The notes under the pieces: model-generated
Seen by the model: the letters and a program-made list of their open reading frames with translations, nothing else
The model's database searches: none
What the model was told of the DNA's origin: nothing
Assembly: GCA_963682025.1 (NCBI GenBank)
Contig: CAVMKG010000141.1
Coordinates: 118,501 to 182,500 of the forward strand
Origin: Cordilura impudica
Lineage: Eukaryota > Arthropoda > Insecta > Diptera > Scathophagidae
Reading direction: 5' to 3'
DNA length: 64,000 nucleotides
In this document: in pieces, positions 10,904 to 22,000 of the stretch
Numbering within the stretch: position 1 is the stretch's first letter
Layout of the letters: every line of letters begins with the position of its first letter
Translations under genes and position numbers: made by a program

Positions 10904-11765
10904 AGGTACCTTTTTGTGAAAAAAAAATTACCTATCTTTAAAAAGTACCTTTTAGTAAAAAATAAACTTTCTAAAAAAAGTGCCTTTTCTTAAAAAAGTT
11001 CGTTTTCTTAAAAAAGTACCTTTTCATACAAAAGTATTTTTTCTTTAAATAGTGCATTTTCTTTAAAAAGTACATTTTCTTTGTAAAAAGTAAATTTTTT
11101 TTAATAAGTACCGTTGTTAAAAAAATGCTTTTCTTAAAAAAGTACTTCTTCTTCAAAAGTATATTTTCGTATAAAAATACATTTTCTTCAAAAACATATT
11201 TTATTTTCTTAAAAACAGTACAGTTTTTTTTTTAAAGTACACTTTATTAAAAAGGTAAAATTTCTTGTCTTAAAGAAGTACCTTTTAGTAAAAAATAAAT
11301 TTTCTTAAAAAGTATCTTTTCTTAAAAAAAAAACACTTTTTCTTAAAAAAGTATGTTTTCTTAAAAATTACTTTTTCATACAAAAGTATTTTTTCTTTAA
11401 ATAGTAAATTTTCTTTAAAAAGTACATATTCTTTGAAAGTACCTTTTCTTAAAAAAGTACCAGTCTTAAAAAAGTAAATTTTTTTAACAAGTACCCTTGT
11501 TAAAAAAAATGATTTTCTTACAAAATTACGTTTTCTTAATGAAGTACCTTTCCTTTAAAATGATGCCTTTTCTTCAAAACCTTCATTGTCTTGAAACAGT
11601 ACGGTGTTGAGAAAAGTACATTTTTTTAAACAAAGTACCTATTTTGTAAAATTTACCTTTGCTGCAAAAGTACATTTTCTTAAAAAAAGTACATTTTCTT
11701 AAAAAAAAGTACCTCTTCTTAAAAAGTACATTTTCTTCAAAAAGTGTCTTTTATTGTCTAAATAA
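10904..11765. repeat. Degenerate minisatellite, right half
   Basis: AAAAAGTACCTTTTCTTAAA variants recur as at 5480-6620. Translation gives a periodic Lys/Phe/Tyr string in several frames, which is an artefact of the repeat. Confidence 0.85.
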
Positions 11766-13834
11766 GGATTTATATTAATTGGAGGGTAACATGGGTTCTT
11801 GGGATAAATTAGTAGGTGAAATGCTAACTTGTACGAATCATGGGTTTCAACATTCGCCTTGGTCCTTCCACCTAACTGTTTAATGATAATCTTAGTACTT
11901 TTCTTAGGCTACTTTCCCCTAAAATTGTCAGTGACTGATTATTAACCAATGCAACGATTCCATTGTATTGAACAAAATTTTTTTCGCCAGAAATTTATAT
12001 CATTAATAATCCCTATCATTTAAAATTATGATGGCTAAAGCAAAAAAAAAAAAAAACAAAATATAAACCATGATCGTTATACAATACAAATAAACATGTC
12101 ATTGTCGTAAGATACTCACTCGTATGAGCAACAGTACAAAATACAAGATAATCCTTTTCTTACTCAATTATTAAGAAATTTTCGAAAAAGAAAAGTAACC
12201 GAAATATTTTACCAATAATCTTAGATTTTTACTATCATTTTTCATTGTGGTTTCTAATTCTTTTTATCTTCGAAATGCTCTATTAAGAAAACATTGTATA
12301 GAAAATATATATTACCACTTGACATGCATTTTAATTATGATTAACCATTACTTTTGACTTTATTTTCATTCTTCTCTTTGTTGTAAATTATCGCTATGAG
12401 TAGCTTAAATGCATTGGAGGGGGTCGTAAAAAAACTACACAAAGATACGAAAGAGTTCTCAGTTCATTTAATTCATTATATTATTGAACTAAAAATTTTC
12501 ATAAAAGTGAACTATTGTGGTGGTGGCCGCATTTGGCAGCCGTATACTGTTTCATTGTCTCAAGAAAAGTTGAACAAATTCTATATTTAAAATATTTTCC
12601 CTTTCGAATTCTTTTTTATATTAATTTTTAATATAATTTTTTTTTTTATAGGTTTTCATTGTTGAAAATTGTTTTCAATGTTTATGCGTAACGAATGCTG
12701 ATTTGAGTGTTTAGTGTTTGGTGTATTTTTTTTTTTTTTTTTTTGAGTATCAGTTTAAGGTCAATTTTGATCAAAAAAAAAAAAAGAGTCCACTAGTGCA
12801 GTAATAATTAAGTTAATGTGGTTATTATTATTAACAATATTTTTATGACTTTCGTCGGTTTGGGCCTTTGATAATGATTAATGAAAAGTAAAATGTTGTG
12901 GGTATAAAGAAACGGCAGATTGTGGATGCATTAAGAATTGCAGTTGCATTGTTTAACTGAACCTATAGAATGGTTTTTTGTTGATAAAAGAACATTATAG
13001 GAGCTTAAAATGATAAAAAATGAATTTTTGTATTAATTTCAGCTGGCCGTAAATAGTCATTTATGTAAAAAAATAAATTAATAAAAGTCATACAATTTTA
13101 ATTTGTTTATAAGAATATCAATGAAGAATAAAATATATATTTATTTTTTGGGTTATAGCATTTTTTTAAATAAAAATTACATTACACTCACCATTCAATA
13201 CCCAGCAGTAAAACGTTAAGTCATTCTAAAGAATCTTCTTTTTGTATTGTAAGTAATTTTGAACAACTTGCAACTTTTTTTTAGGACAAAATTTAAGTAT
13301 ATTCCCCCTCTTATAAAAACTATTTGTAGTAGCTCTATTCCAACAAAATTTTTGGCTTTTATAAAATGGCAAAAATGTTAACACATTTAACTGAACTGCG
13401 GGAATTGCAGTCATTCACTTGTTCTTAAAAAACTAATGACGGAAATTACCGCAAATTTTCAAATTGAATTTTTTAACCGTCAAAACTGATTTCTTTTATT
13501 ATTGTACATAATTAGTGCTGCTGTAGCGCTAAAATACTAGCAATAACAAGAAAAACCCAATTTTGCAAATTCTTGTAGTGAATATACCATCACTATTATT
13601 AATGTAACTAATATACCATCACTGATATTATACAAAGCAGCTGCTAAAGTTAGATATAAGTATTATACATAAAACAGCTGTATTAACATATTATTAGGAT
13701 TAAGTTTAGGATTAAGAAATGTAAACACGATTATAGTACCGCTATGTACCGTTAGTTTTATTTATAAGTAGGACAAATTTCACAAATAAAGACAATTAAA
13801 AACATGACTCCTAACCGAGCAATTGGCTTGTCTT
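11766..13834. other. AT-rich stretch, no gene recognised
   Basis: The longest open frame (12396-12590, plus) has no domain I recognise. Long A or T runs lie at about 12043-12058, 12727-12745 and 12773-12786. Confidence 0.5.
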
Positions 13835-14537
13835 CTTTTTAAACTCTTTCTTTTAACTCATACTCTCTGTCTGTCGTGGGTGGACCTCATTCCCCCTCAT
13901 CCAATTCATCTGAAACTTGGCCCATAGTCTTGTAGTGACTAAAGATTATTTTTAGGGTAGTCACGCACAGTCACGCATAGTCACGCGCAGTCACGGGGTG
14001 ATCTAAATGTAATTTCCCCTCATCCGATCGATCGGAAACTTAGTCCATACACTTGCTGTGAAAAAAAGATTAACTTCGACTTAGTCACGCACAGTCACGC
14101 ATGGTCACGCGCAGTCACGGGGTGATCTAAATGTAATTTCCCCTCATCCGATCGATCTCAAACTTAGTCCATACACTTGCTGTGAAAAAAAGATTAACTT
14201 TGACTTAGTCACGCACAGTCACGTAGTAATGTAAAACCCATTTCCCATTATCCGATCGATCTGAAACTTGGTCGATAGACTTGTTGTGAAAAAATATTAA
14301 GTTTGATATAGTCACGCATAGTCACGCATAGTCACGCACACCCACGGAGTGATCTAAATGTCATTTTCCTTCATCCGAACGATCTAAAACTTGGTCCATA
14401 GTCTTGCTGTGAAAAAAGATTAACTTTGACTTAGTCGTGCAAACTTGGTCGGTATACTTGCTGTAAAGAAATATTAACTTCGACATACGGAAAGAAAGAG
14501 TTTTAATAAAAACTTTGTTCTTTGGGTTAGATTATTA
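13835..14537 (+). mobile_element. Tandem-repeat element with terminal inverted repeats, copy 1
   Basis: About five ~125-bp units follow each other, each with CCCTCATCCGATCGATC, AAACTTRGTCCATA, CTTGCTGTGAAAAAA and GATTAACTT. Most units end in a run of decamers such as GTCACGCACA, GTCACGCATA and GTCACGCGCA. The outer ends carry AAACTCTTTCTTTTAA and its inverted relative GAAAGAAAGAGTTTTAAT. A CTCTGTCTGTC tract lies near 13866. The same structure recurs inverted at 47881-48505. No coding capacity is seen. It resembles a foldback or tandem-repeat MITE; class unknown. Confidence 0.7.
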
Positions 14538-14814
14538 TTTGAATTAAAACCTTTAGCACTAAAATTAATTGCTTTGCCTTTGGCAACTTCTTAGTGCCGG
14601 CAAACATATAAAAAGAGCCAGTGGCGTACTTAAACGCCGACAAAGTTAAATTTTCATTTCCTTAAAAACAATTATCAATGTCAACCCAATATCCAGTAAG
14701 AATAATTGCCATTTAAAGTGAGCGTAATTTTTTTTTTTGTGTAGAAACGCCTTCAATAAAACGAATTGTGGGAATTCCCGCGTTAAATTATATTATTATA
14801 TTAAATCCTGTCAC

Positions 14815-15535
14815 TGCTATGAGGAGCATGGGGCCACAGCAAATTGCTTCCATCTCCGTCTATCTGACGCTAGATCTTCGACTTCATTCCAACTTATTCG
14901 CGTAGATTCGATATCTTTGATGAGCTGTCTTTTCCACGTATGTGCCGGACGTCCTCTTCTACGAGATCCTTGTGGGTTCCAGTCGATTGCTTTTCTAGTT
15001 ATGTTAGAAGGAGGTTTCTTCAGCGTGTGGCCAATCCAGTTCCATTTGCGTCGGGATATTTCTTTACCAATAGGCGTTTGGCTTCACAATATCCATAACC
15101 GTACGTTGATAATTACCTCAGGCCACCTTATTCTAAGCAAACGGCGGACACATCGGTTTAGGATGTCATCTTCGCTGCCTCCATTAGTTGTTATTACGCT
15201 ACCCAGGTAGCAGAAAGACTGTACGTTTTCGAGTGAGTTGTTGTTGATTTCAAACGGTGTATCGATATTTATGTTTATACGCAGAGTTTTAGTTTTCTGT
15301 ATGTTAATTTCGAGCCCAGTCCTGGAGGCGAGCGTGCTTAACGCATTCAGCTTTGCTTTCAGATCTTCGTATTTGTGTGCTAGAAGATAGATCTCGTCTG
15401 CATAGTCCGGATCATCCAGCTTTCCTTGAAGCCCCCATTGTATGCCTTTTTGGTTGCTCTTCACCTTAAGCAAAATAACATCGACGACTAGTTTGAATAA
15501 AGTGGGTAAAAGAATGCAGCCTTGCTCATAAGAAA
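14815..15535 (-). pseudogene. LINE reverse-transcriptase C-terminal fragment, 5' truncated
   Basis: Read on the minus strand: YEQGCILLPTLFKLVVDVIL, then GIQWGLQGKLDDPDYADEIY, LNALSTLASRTGLEINIQKT, VQSFCYLGSVITTNGGSEDD, a gap, then the C-terminal segment RRKWNWIGHTLKKP, RKAIDWNPQGSRRRGRPAH and TWKRQLIKDIES. These are the RT palm (YADE at the YADD position), the following thumb region (YLGS) and the C-terminal tail of an AP-endonuclease-type LINE. The family matches the plus-strand LINE at 55390-58095 by domain order and tail motif (RR-RWNWI-H-L, GRPAH-W-RQ). The 5' end is cut at 15535, as expected for incomplete reverse transcription. An internal deletion lies near 15090. Confidence 0.85.
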
Positions 15536-15642
15536 TACATGTACGTAGAAATAATTGATTTTCTGAGTGCGATCAGTTTCATAGACTAATTTACGTTTAA
15601 AAAATATAAAAGCAGTTTCGTAAAGTATTTTTTAAATAAAAT

Positions 15643-17215
15643 ATGGCAAATAAAAATTTTCAAAAAATGATCGAAGAAATATTAGCAAGTTCAGAAGACG
15701 AAAAATCATCAGATGGAAGAGAATTCGCAGGATATTCAAGTTGTGACGATGATAGCGATGTTGGTAGTGAATTCAATGAATCTACTCAGGGAGATTTAAG
15801 TCAGGAGGATGATGATGCATGTACTTCCGATATTGAAAATAATCGTGAGTATAATACTTAGTGTGATGAAATTTGGCACGAGAATATAAAGCCAATACAT
15901 CTTTTACATTCACCGAATCTTAGGGCAATTTTTTTTTAATGAAGACGGGATTAATTTATTGGTTTCTTTGAGTAATGTTTATTCAAAAAATTTGGAGAAT
16001 AATGACCTCAAACGGTCGACAAGGAAGCGACCTAAAATAATTTTTCCTAAAACGTCAAAAGCTGAAATTCTTAAATTTCTGGGCTTATGCTTACTGCAAG
16101 GTCAGAACAAAAAACCATCTATTAAGCATATATTTTCAAAGAATGTGTTGTATTATCAACCAATATATGGCGCTGTAATGTCTGGAAGACGTTTCCAGAA
16201 AATTCTGAGATGCTTCAGCTGCCATACGTCATATGAACAAGATAGTCGAACAGGTAAGCTGGAAAAAATAATGCCACTACTTTCATTGGTGTTAAAAAGT
16301 TTCGAAAACGCCTTTACATCTGGTAAAGACTTGTCTTTAGGTGAGTCTCTAATGCTGTTTAGAGGAAGATTATGCTTTAAACAATATAACAAAGGAAAGC
16401 GAGCTAGGTACGTCATAAAGTTTTACGAACTTACGACGAAAGATGGCTACAATTTAAATGTAAAAATATATGCAGGTAAAGGTATTGAAGGGACCCCGGG
16501 ATCAAAAACAAAAGCTGTAGTTTTAAAACTTATGAATCCGTACCTCAACCGCGACCACCATTTATTTATAGATAATTATTACAGCAGTGTTGATTTGTCC
16601 CATACGCTACTTAACTACAAAACTCACTCTACAGGTACTTTCGTTCCAATCGTAAACCGAGTCCTAAATATATAATTGGTAAAAAACTGCAAAAGGAGAA
16701 ATGATTTGGCGAAGAACAGGGAATGTTTACGTGACGCGATGTTTTGTCCATAACTACGGCACATCATCCATGTCTTATCGAAGTTACCAATAGCAGAGGA
16801 CAAAATAAGTTAATCCAACAGACGTTGTTGCCCATAATGAGAACATGCCAGGAGTTGATCGAGCCGACCAATTATTATTATACTATTCCAGTCCCAGAAA
16901 AACTAAATGATGATACAAAAAGGTCATATTTCATATCCTGGACATGGTTGTGTGGAACTTATATTTTATTTATGAAACATTTCTTCCAAAAAACTCCTTT
17001 TTAGACTTTTGAGATGATTTTATATTAAGCTTGGTTAATTTACCAGCAAATGTAGCTGAAGGCACGGATCTTGTTAATTTCGTAATAGATAGCGGACGTC
17101 AAACAAAAATACAAAACGAAGCCTGTTCAATTGATATGAGCATTCATCACTTCCCGGAAAAAATTCCTTTCCCACCAAAATATAAGGGTTCAACTATGAT
17201 GATATTTTAAATGGA
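15643..17215 (+). pseudogene. piggyBac-family transposase pseudogene
   Basis: Frame 1 (15643-15861) is the acidic N-terminus with many Asp/Glu/Ser. Frame 2 (15959-16675) has the DDE_Tnp_1_7 core, including LKFLGLCLLQGQNKKPSIKH, LFRGRLCFKQYNKGKRARY and LFIDNYYSSVDL. The first catalytic Asp is replaced: SLGESLMLFRGR, where the family has D-E-S/A. The Asp of FIDNYYS is present. Later frames continue RSNRKPSPKYIIGKKLQK, GEMIWRRTGNVYVTRC, IEVTNSRGQNK and HNENMPGVDRADQLLLYYSS, so at least four frameshifts are present. A final piece ends HHFPEKIPFPPKYKGSTMM and lacks the usual Cys-rich C-terminus. TTAA-flanked TIRs were not recognised. The next element's poly(A) tail starts at once after it. Confidence 0.9.
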
Positions 17216-17226
17216 AAATAAATTAA

Positions 17227-19603
17227 ATTTTTTTTTTTTGTAACTCATCTTTATTTATTGAATCTTCACATAGGTTTGTGAACTAACAATAAGTTATTCA
17301 AATCTAAAAAGTAAAACTTAAATAATATATCCAGCCAGTGCCAGACAAAATTTCATTTATTGTATATACACAATCTAATGATAAAAATTGTTGGTATATC
17401 AGTCCATTTTTCATCCTTTGAGCAGTCTCCCTTTTTTTAAGCGCTGGTGGATACGATTATTGATTAAGTTACGTGCTAGAGGATTCAGGTGAGACTCTAG
17501 CTTTTCCAAATAGTTTGCACTATGTCTAGTGATCTCGCATTTAACTAAAGAAACGTTTAAATCTCTGTGCAAATGTGAGTTTCTCACGTACAATGGTGCG
17601 CCTGTAATCATTCTCAAAATCTTGTTTTAGCATCTTTGTATTCTTTCAGTGTTTGAAGCTGAGGCTGTTCCCCATAACTGTATACCATAGCACCAAATGG
17701 GTTTGAAAATCGAGTTATAAACCAGGAGCTTACAATCGAGACTTAACTTTGAGTTCCTGCCAATTAGCCATGTGAATTGGACTAATTTCAATTTTATTTG
17801 TGTCAATTTAGCGTCTATATGGCTTTACCAGGTAAGTCGGCGATCATGATGTAGTCCGAGATATTTAACAGAGGAATGTTGAGGTATAGACTGGTTCCTA
17901 ATTAGAAATTGGAGGGCAAGTCTCCATTCTTAGGGTAAAAGTAACGTGGATACACTTTTGTTTATTTACTTTAATCTTCCACATATCTAGCCAATCTTCC
18001 AGCTGTTCAATATGGCTCTGTAAAAGAAGAGATGCTATTGAGGGGGTTTCGTGTACGCTTAAAATTGCAGTATTATCCGCAAAAGTCGAAGTAAGTGTAT
18101 TTTCATTTCATGGCATGTCTGAATTGTAAAGGATGTACAGAAGCGGTTCCAAGATATTACCTTCTGGTACATCAGCATGAATTGCCTGTGGCTCACAAAG
18201 TTTTTCCCTTTTATAGAGAATTTTCTATTAATTATATAGCTCTCCATTAGCTTATGTGTGTTCGGGGGCAACAACTGTTTAACCTTATAGAGGAGTCCCT
18301 CGTGCCAAACTCGCTCGAAGGCTTGCGAGACGTCTATAAAAGTGCAGAGCAGTACCTTTTCTCCTCAAAAGCTCTTCCTATGGCACTTACAATTCTGTGA
18401 ACTTGCTCAGTGGTGCTGAAACCAAATTGATGTGCTGGAATGACATTATTTTGATCTGTGGATATTGTAAGTTTGTTTACCAAAATTCTCTCCAATAATT
18501 TTGACAAGTTGGACAGTATACTTATTGGTCTTTACGAATCGACCTTTCTGTGATCTTTACCTGGTTTAGGTATCATTGTAACGAGTGAAACTTTCCATTC
18601 TGGAGGAAAATATTCAAGGCGTATTACAGCATTAAAAATAAACAGAATTATTCTTAATGGTATTCGGGGTAATTCCCAAAGCATTTAATAACTGATCCCA
18701 TCGAACACCGATGCTTTTTTTGGGGTTTAAATCAACAATAGCCTTTTCGACCTTTCGAATATCAAAGCGAAGGGACATTGCTCTATGCTGTGAAGTAACA
18801 GGTGGCAACTCATCAATAGAACTAGGGGTTATATTTGGAGTAAAAACTTTCTTTAGATGTTCCACAAACAGATCTCCCTCTTCTTTGTCATTCCTAGCCC
18901 ATCCTTCACTTTCCTTTCTTAGAGGAGGCTTACATACAACAGGTCTTTTAAGATTTTTTGTAGCACGCCACAAAGAGTAATCAGTTTTTTCTGTTGGATC
19001 CAGTTTTTCAAGATCAATTTAGCGTTTCTTTGTGTTTAAAGCAATTTCCGTAGGTTTCTCGTGCATTCTTTCAACTTTTGCTTAAGTTGAGGAGATCTGT
19101 GCAGTTGCCACGCTCTTCGAATTCTTCTTTTTTCACCTAATAGCCTTTCAACATCTACAGAAGAAGTTCTATATGGCCTGGTGTGACGAGGAGGTTTAGT
19201 AGCAAGTTGAGCAGCTAGTTTGAGATTTTGTTAGAAGTTAACAATCTAGAGGTCAATATCATCTGGTGTTCTTAGCGGAAAGCTTTCTGTGCAATGGGTA
19301 CTAAGAAACTTTTTGTATTTCAGCCAATTAATATTACTTGAACGCATTAAGTCGCCAGGTGGGGACACAATTTCTTGGGGGTTCAATATAGTAACAATAA
19401 CGGGTGTGAGGTCAGACGAGAGTTCCAATGAAGATTCTACATGCACAAGTTCTTTTGCGATGTTCTTCTTAATCCGAAATCGATCAAATCGGGTATTTTT
19501 TTGCCCTTCTGTTGGCCAGTATGTCGGTTCTCCGCTTGTTGCTCTGTTGTAATCTATGCATAAAAATTCGAATGTTTTTGTTAGATGGAGCAGCTGGTCT
19601 CCT
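17227..19603 (-). pseudogene. Jockey-like LINE, 5'-truncated copy, minus strand
   Basis: The poly(A) tail appears as a T run at 17227-17239. Reading leftward from 19600 on the minus strand: the end of the endonuclease (SGEPTYWP, HVESSLELSSDLTPVIVTIL), the linker (MWRATKNLKRPVVCKPPLRK), the RT (FRFDIRKVEKAIVDLNPKKS, FIDVSQAFERVWHEGLLYKV, FADNTAILSV, WKIKVNKQKCIHV) and the C-terminal part MRMITGAPLYVRNSHLHRDL. The RT active-site box reads FADN where jockey has FADD. A one-base shift near 18215 moves the frame before EPQAIHADVP. Stops and frameshifts occur throughout. A second copy with the same two lesions lies at 43245-46135. Confidence 0.9.
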
Positions 19604-20844
19604 CCTTATTATTTATTTGGCACTCTTAATAAAGGCCTCTTACAATTAAAATTTAATTGTAGCGGCATTTTTCCATTGAAATGTACATCGATAGACTTTA
19701 TATTCTTGCTTTGTGTCAGCACATAAAAGCCAAAAGTTTTTAAAAGAAGGCCAAGATTTGCGAAATAAACCAATTTCGATTTTTTTCAATGTTTTGACAG
19801 AAAATTAATGACTTCGTATAGGGACCTAATGATTTATTGATTTATAAATATTTCCAAAAATTTTTGAAATATTTTTGATTGTTAGCAACACAACTTATGA
19901 GGCATTTGTTAACCTATAATACATTGCAGTTCGAATTCCAAATAGACTTTAAATGTTCTCATTTAACAAAAATGATAAATAAAAAACAAGACACGCCCAT
20001 TTTTTTCCCCTTAAATAAAAATAAGTCTTCTGTGCAAAATTAATAATCAGACAGTAATAAATTTGTTCATGCCATTTGGTACAAAATCCTTTCAACATTC
20101 AAAAATAAAACGAATTGTGTCACCATCACGAACTTTTCAATGATGTGTAGGAATTATGCATCATCTCCTTTAAAACTTATTAATTAAGGCTTGTTAATAT
20201 TAATAATACTTAATAATAATAATAATCATTTTGTACCCCGACAAACCATATCATATTCATAGTCATATATATACTCACTTTACGTTCGAGCAACAATAAC
20301 ATGTATTTCAAAACAGATCAACGGAGGTATGAATTTAACTTAAAACAAACATTTTAACATACTCGTACATATTTCTTGAATAATACATGTGTTTTATTGT
20401 TCGGTTTTGTTGAAACGAACATTGAGGCAGAGTTGTAAGCCTTGAATTCTCTTAATCGAATGTCAGGGATGTTTCGGTTTTAAAAGGCCTCAAGATTCTG
20501 GGGAATTTCTTTAGGATTCTAGCATTTTAACGGAGACGTATCTCAGTTTAAAACTATTATTATTTTAAAAATTCTTTAATGCATGCAAGCCAATTTCTAA
20601 TGATAGAATGTCTTTTTTTGAGCAAAAAAAAAAAATTATTGAGGCAAAAAGAAATGGCCGTAAGGTGATCTATATATTTTAAGGTGGAATTAAAGTTTAT
20701 GAGGTGAAATAAGTTTTGAAGTGAAAAAAATATAAGTGATGATAGTGTAGCTTTGCGTTATACTTGGTACGTGAATTTTAAATGTGATTTTATAACTATA
20801 GAAAAACTCATTTCTGGGGACGAAATTAAGTTCCGTATATTCTG
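19604..20844. other. No gene recognised
   Basis: AT-rich, with short homopolymers and a TAATAA-rich patch near 20195-20225. No coding pattern or repeat end was identified. Confidence 0.5.
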
Positions 20845-21105
20845 CTAATGGAAAAACAGCTTTTTTTAATAGGAACCTGCTCACATTGTCAATGAATATA
20901 TTCACTAAAAACAAGTAACGCAGCTGAACCGTTAAGGCCGTGATCGTGATTTTCACTAACGGACAGACGGACTTGGCTATATAAGCTACGTTTCTTATAA
21001 GTATCAAGAATATATATATATTATAGGGGGTGGCAGATATTTTCTAAGTATCATATATAGAATGACCAACTTATAAATACCCTCTGCACACTGGTGTGGA
21101 TGATA
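20845..21105 (-). mobile_element. DINE-C fragment (5' part)
   Basis: CCGTTAAGGCCGTGATCGTGA, ACGGACAGACGGACTT, TATAAGTATCAAGAATATA, GAATGACCAACTTATAAATA and CCCTCTGCACACTGGTGTGG follow in the DINE-C order, diverged from 27962-28643. Confidence 0.7.
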
Positions 21106-21219
21106 CAAAAAGAGCTTTTAGTTAAAAAAAAAAAAATATTTTTAAATCGATCAAAATTGTATGGTGAAAATAATTTTTTTTTAGCAAAACAAATTATTTT
21201 ATTTCCAATTGCCTTCTCC

Positions 21220-21612
21220 AGTCCATTAAAGACAATACTAGCAGATTCCAGCCCTCCAAATTCGAGTGGAAATTCTAGGAAATTTTATTTTTTTCATTAA
21301 ATAAAAACCCTGAAGGTATGCTAATCAGTTATAGCCAATTCAAAAATCAACAAAAAAAAATTAAACTCGATTTTATTACAAACACATTAACAAATTTAAT
21401 AAAGACAGCATTGTATAATTTTATGTATGTGTTAGTAGCAATTTTAAATGCAATTTACTCAAAATAAAGAAAAAAAATTTCAAAATCTTTAAATCTGCAA
21501 AACGGCTAAAAAGAAATACCTTTCAAATAATATACGTTTGGTCAAAATCGGGATAAAACGGTAGAATAAAATACCAGTCACAAGAAATCGCCTAGCTTAT
21601 TAATATTATAGA
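21220..21612 (-). mobile_element. Helitron-like non-autonomous element, copy 1
   Basis: The reverse complement matches 37563-37915 along about 350 bp (CTTGTGACTG, TTCTACCGTTTTATCC, TTATTTGAAAGGTATTTC, TTTATTAAATTTGTTAAT, CCTAGAATTT). Its 3' end carries an imperfect hairpin around CCACTCGAATTTGGAGGG, then GCTGGAATCTGCTAG followed by T. CTAG before T, a short distance after a hairpin, is the known Helitron 3' terminus. The 5' terminus was not resolved. Confidence 0.6.
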
Positions 21613-22000
21613 TAAGAACTATAAATTGATCAACAAAATATTTTTGTAGGGAAAATCTGACAATTTTTTTTATGAAATATAAAATTTTGAGCTGAAAATT
21701 ATTTTTTGGAAATGTTTATAATTGAAAAATAAATGTTTGAGTTGAAAACTGTTGTAAGGTTAAACAAATATTTCGCTGTGAAAATGAATAATAATAAATT
21801 TTTTGAAATATTTTAAAGGAAAAATTCATTTTTGAGGAGAACGTTAAAAGAAAAACTTTTTTGAGGTCAAAAGGAGATTAAAATAAATTTTATGGCTTGA
21901 ATAAAGTTTTGCGATGAACAAAACATTTCGTGAAAATGAAAAATTAATATTAAAAAAATATATTGAAATTAAAATAATTTTTGGAAAATTTACAATGTAA

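Noticed and set aside
10971..11156. Open frame with periodic Lys-Lys-Tyr-Phe-Phe
   Set aside because: It is a product of the minisatellite period, not a protein gene.
12396..12590. 64-codon open frame, possible small host gene
   Set aside because: No recognisable domain, no splice or promoter context that I could support, and AT-rich composition like its surroundings.
13950..14460. CRISPR-like array because of evenly spaced repeats
   Set aside because: The spacers are themselves homologous between units, the repeats are ~125 bp, and the genome is eukaryotic.
14737..15210. 157-codon plus-strand open frame
   Set aside because: It is the antisense shadow of the LINE C-terminal region, whose motifs (GRPAH, RRKWNWIGH) read on the minus strand.
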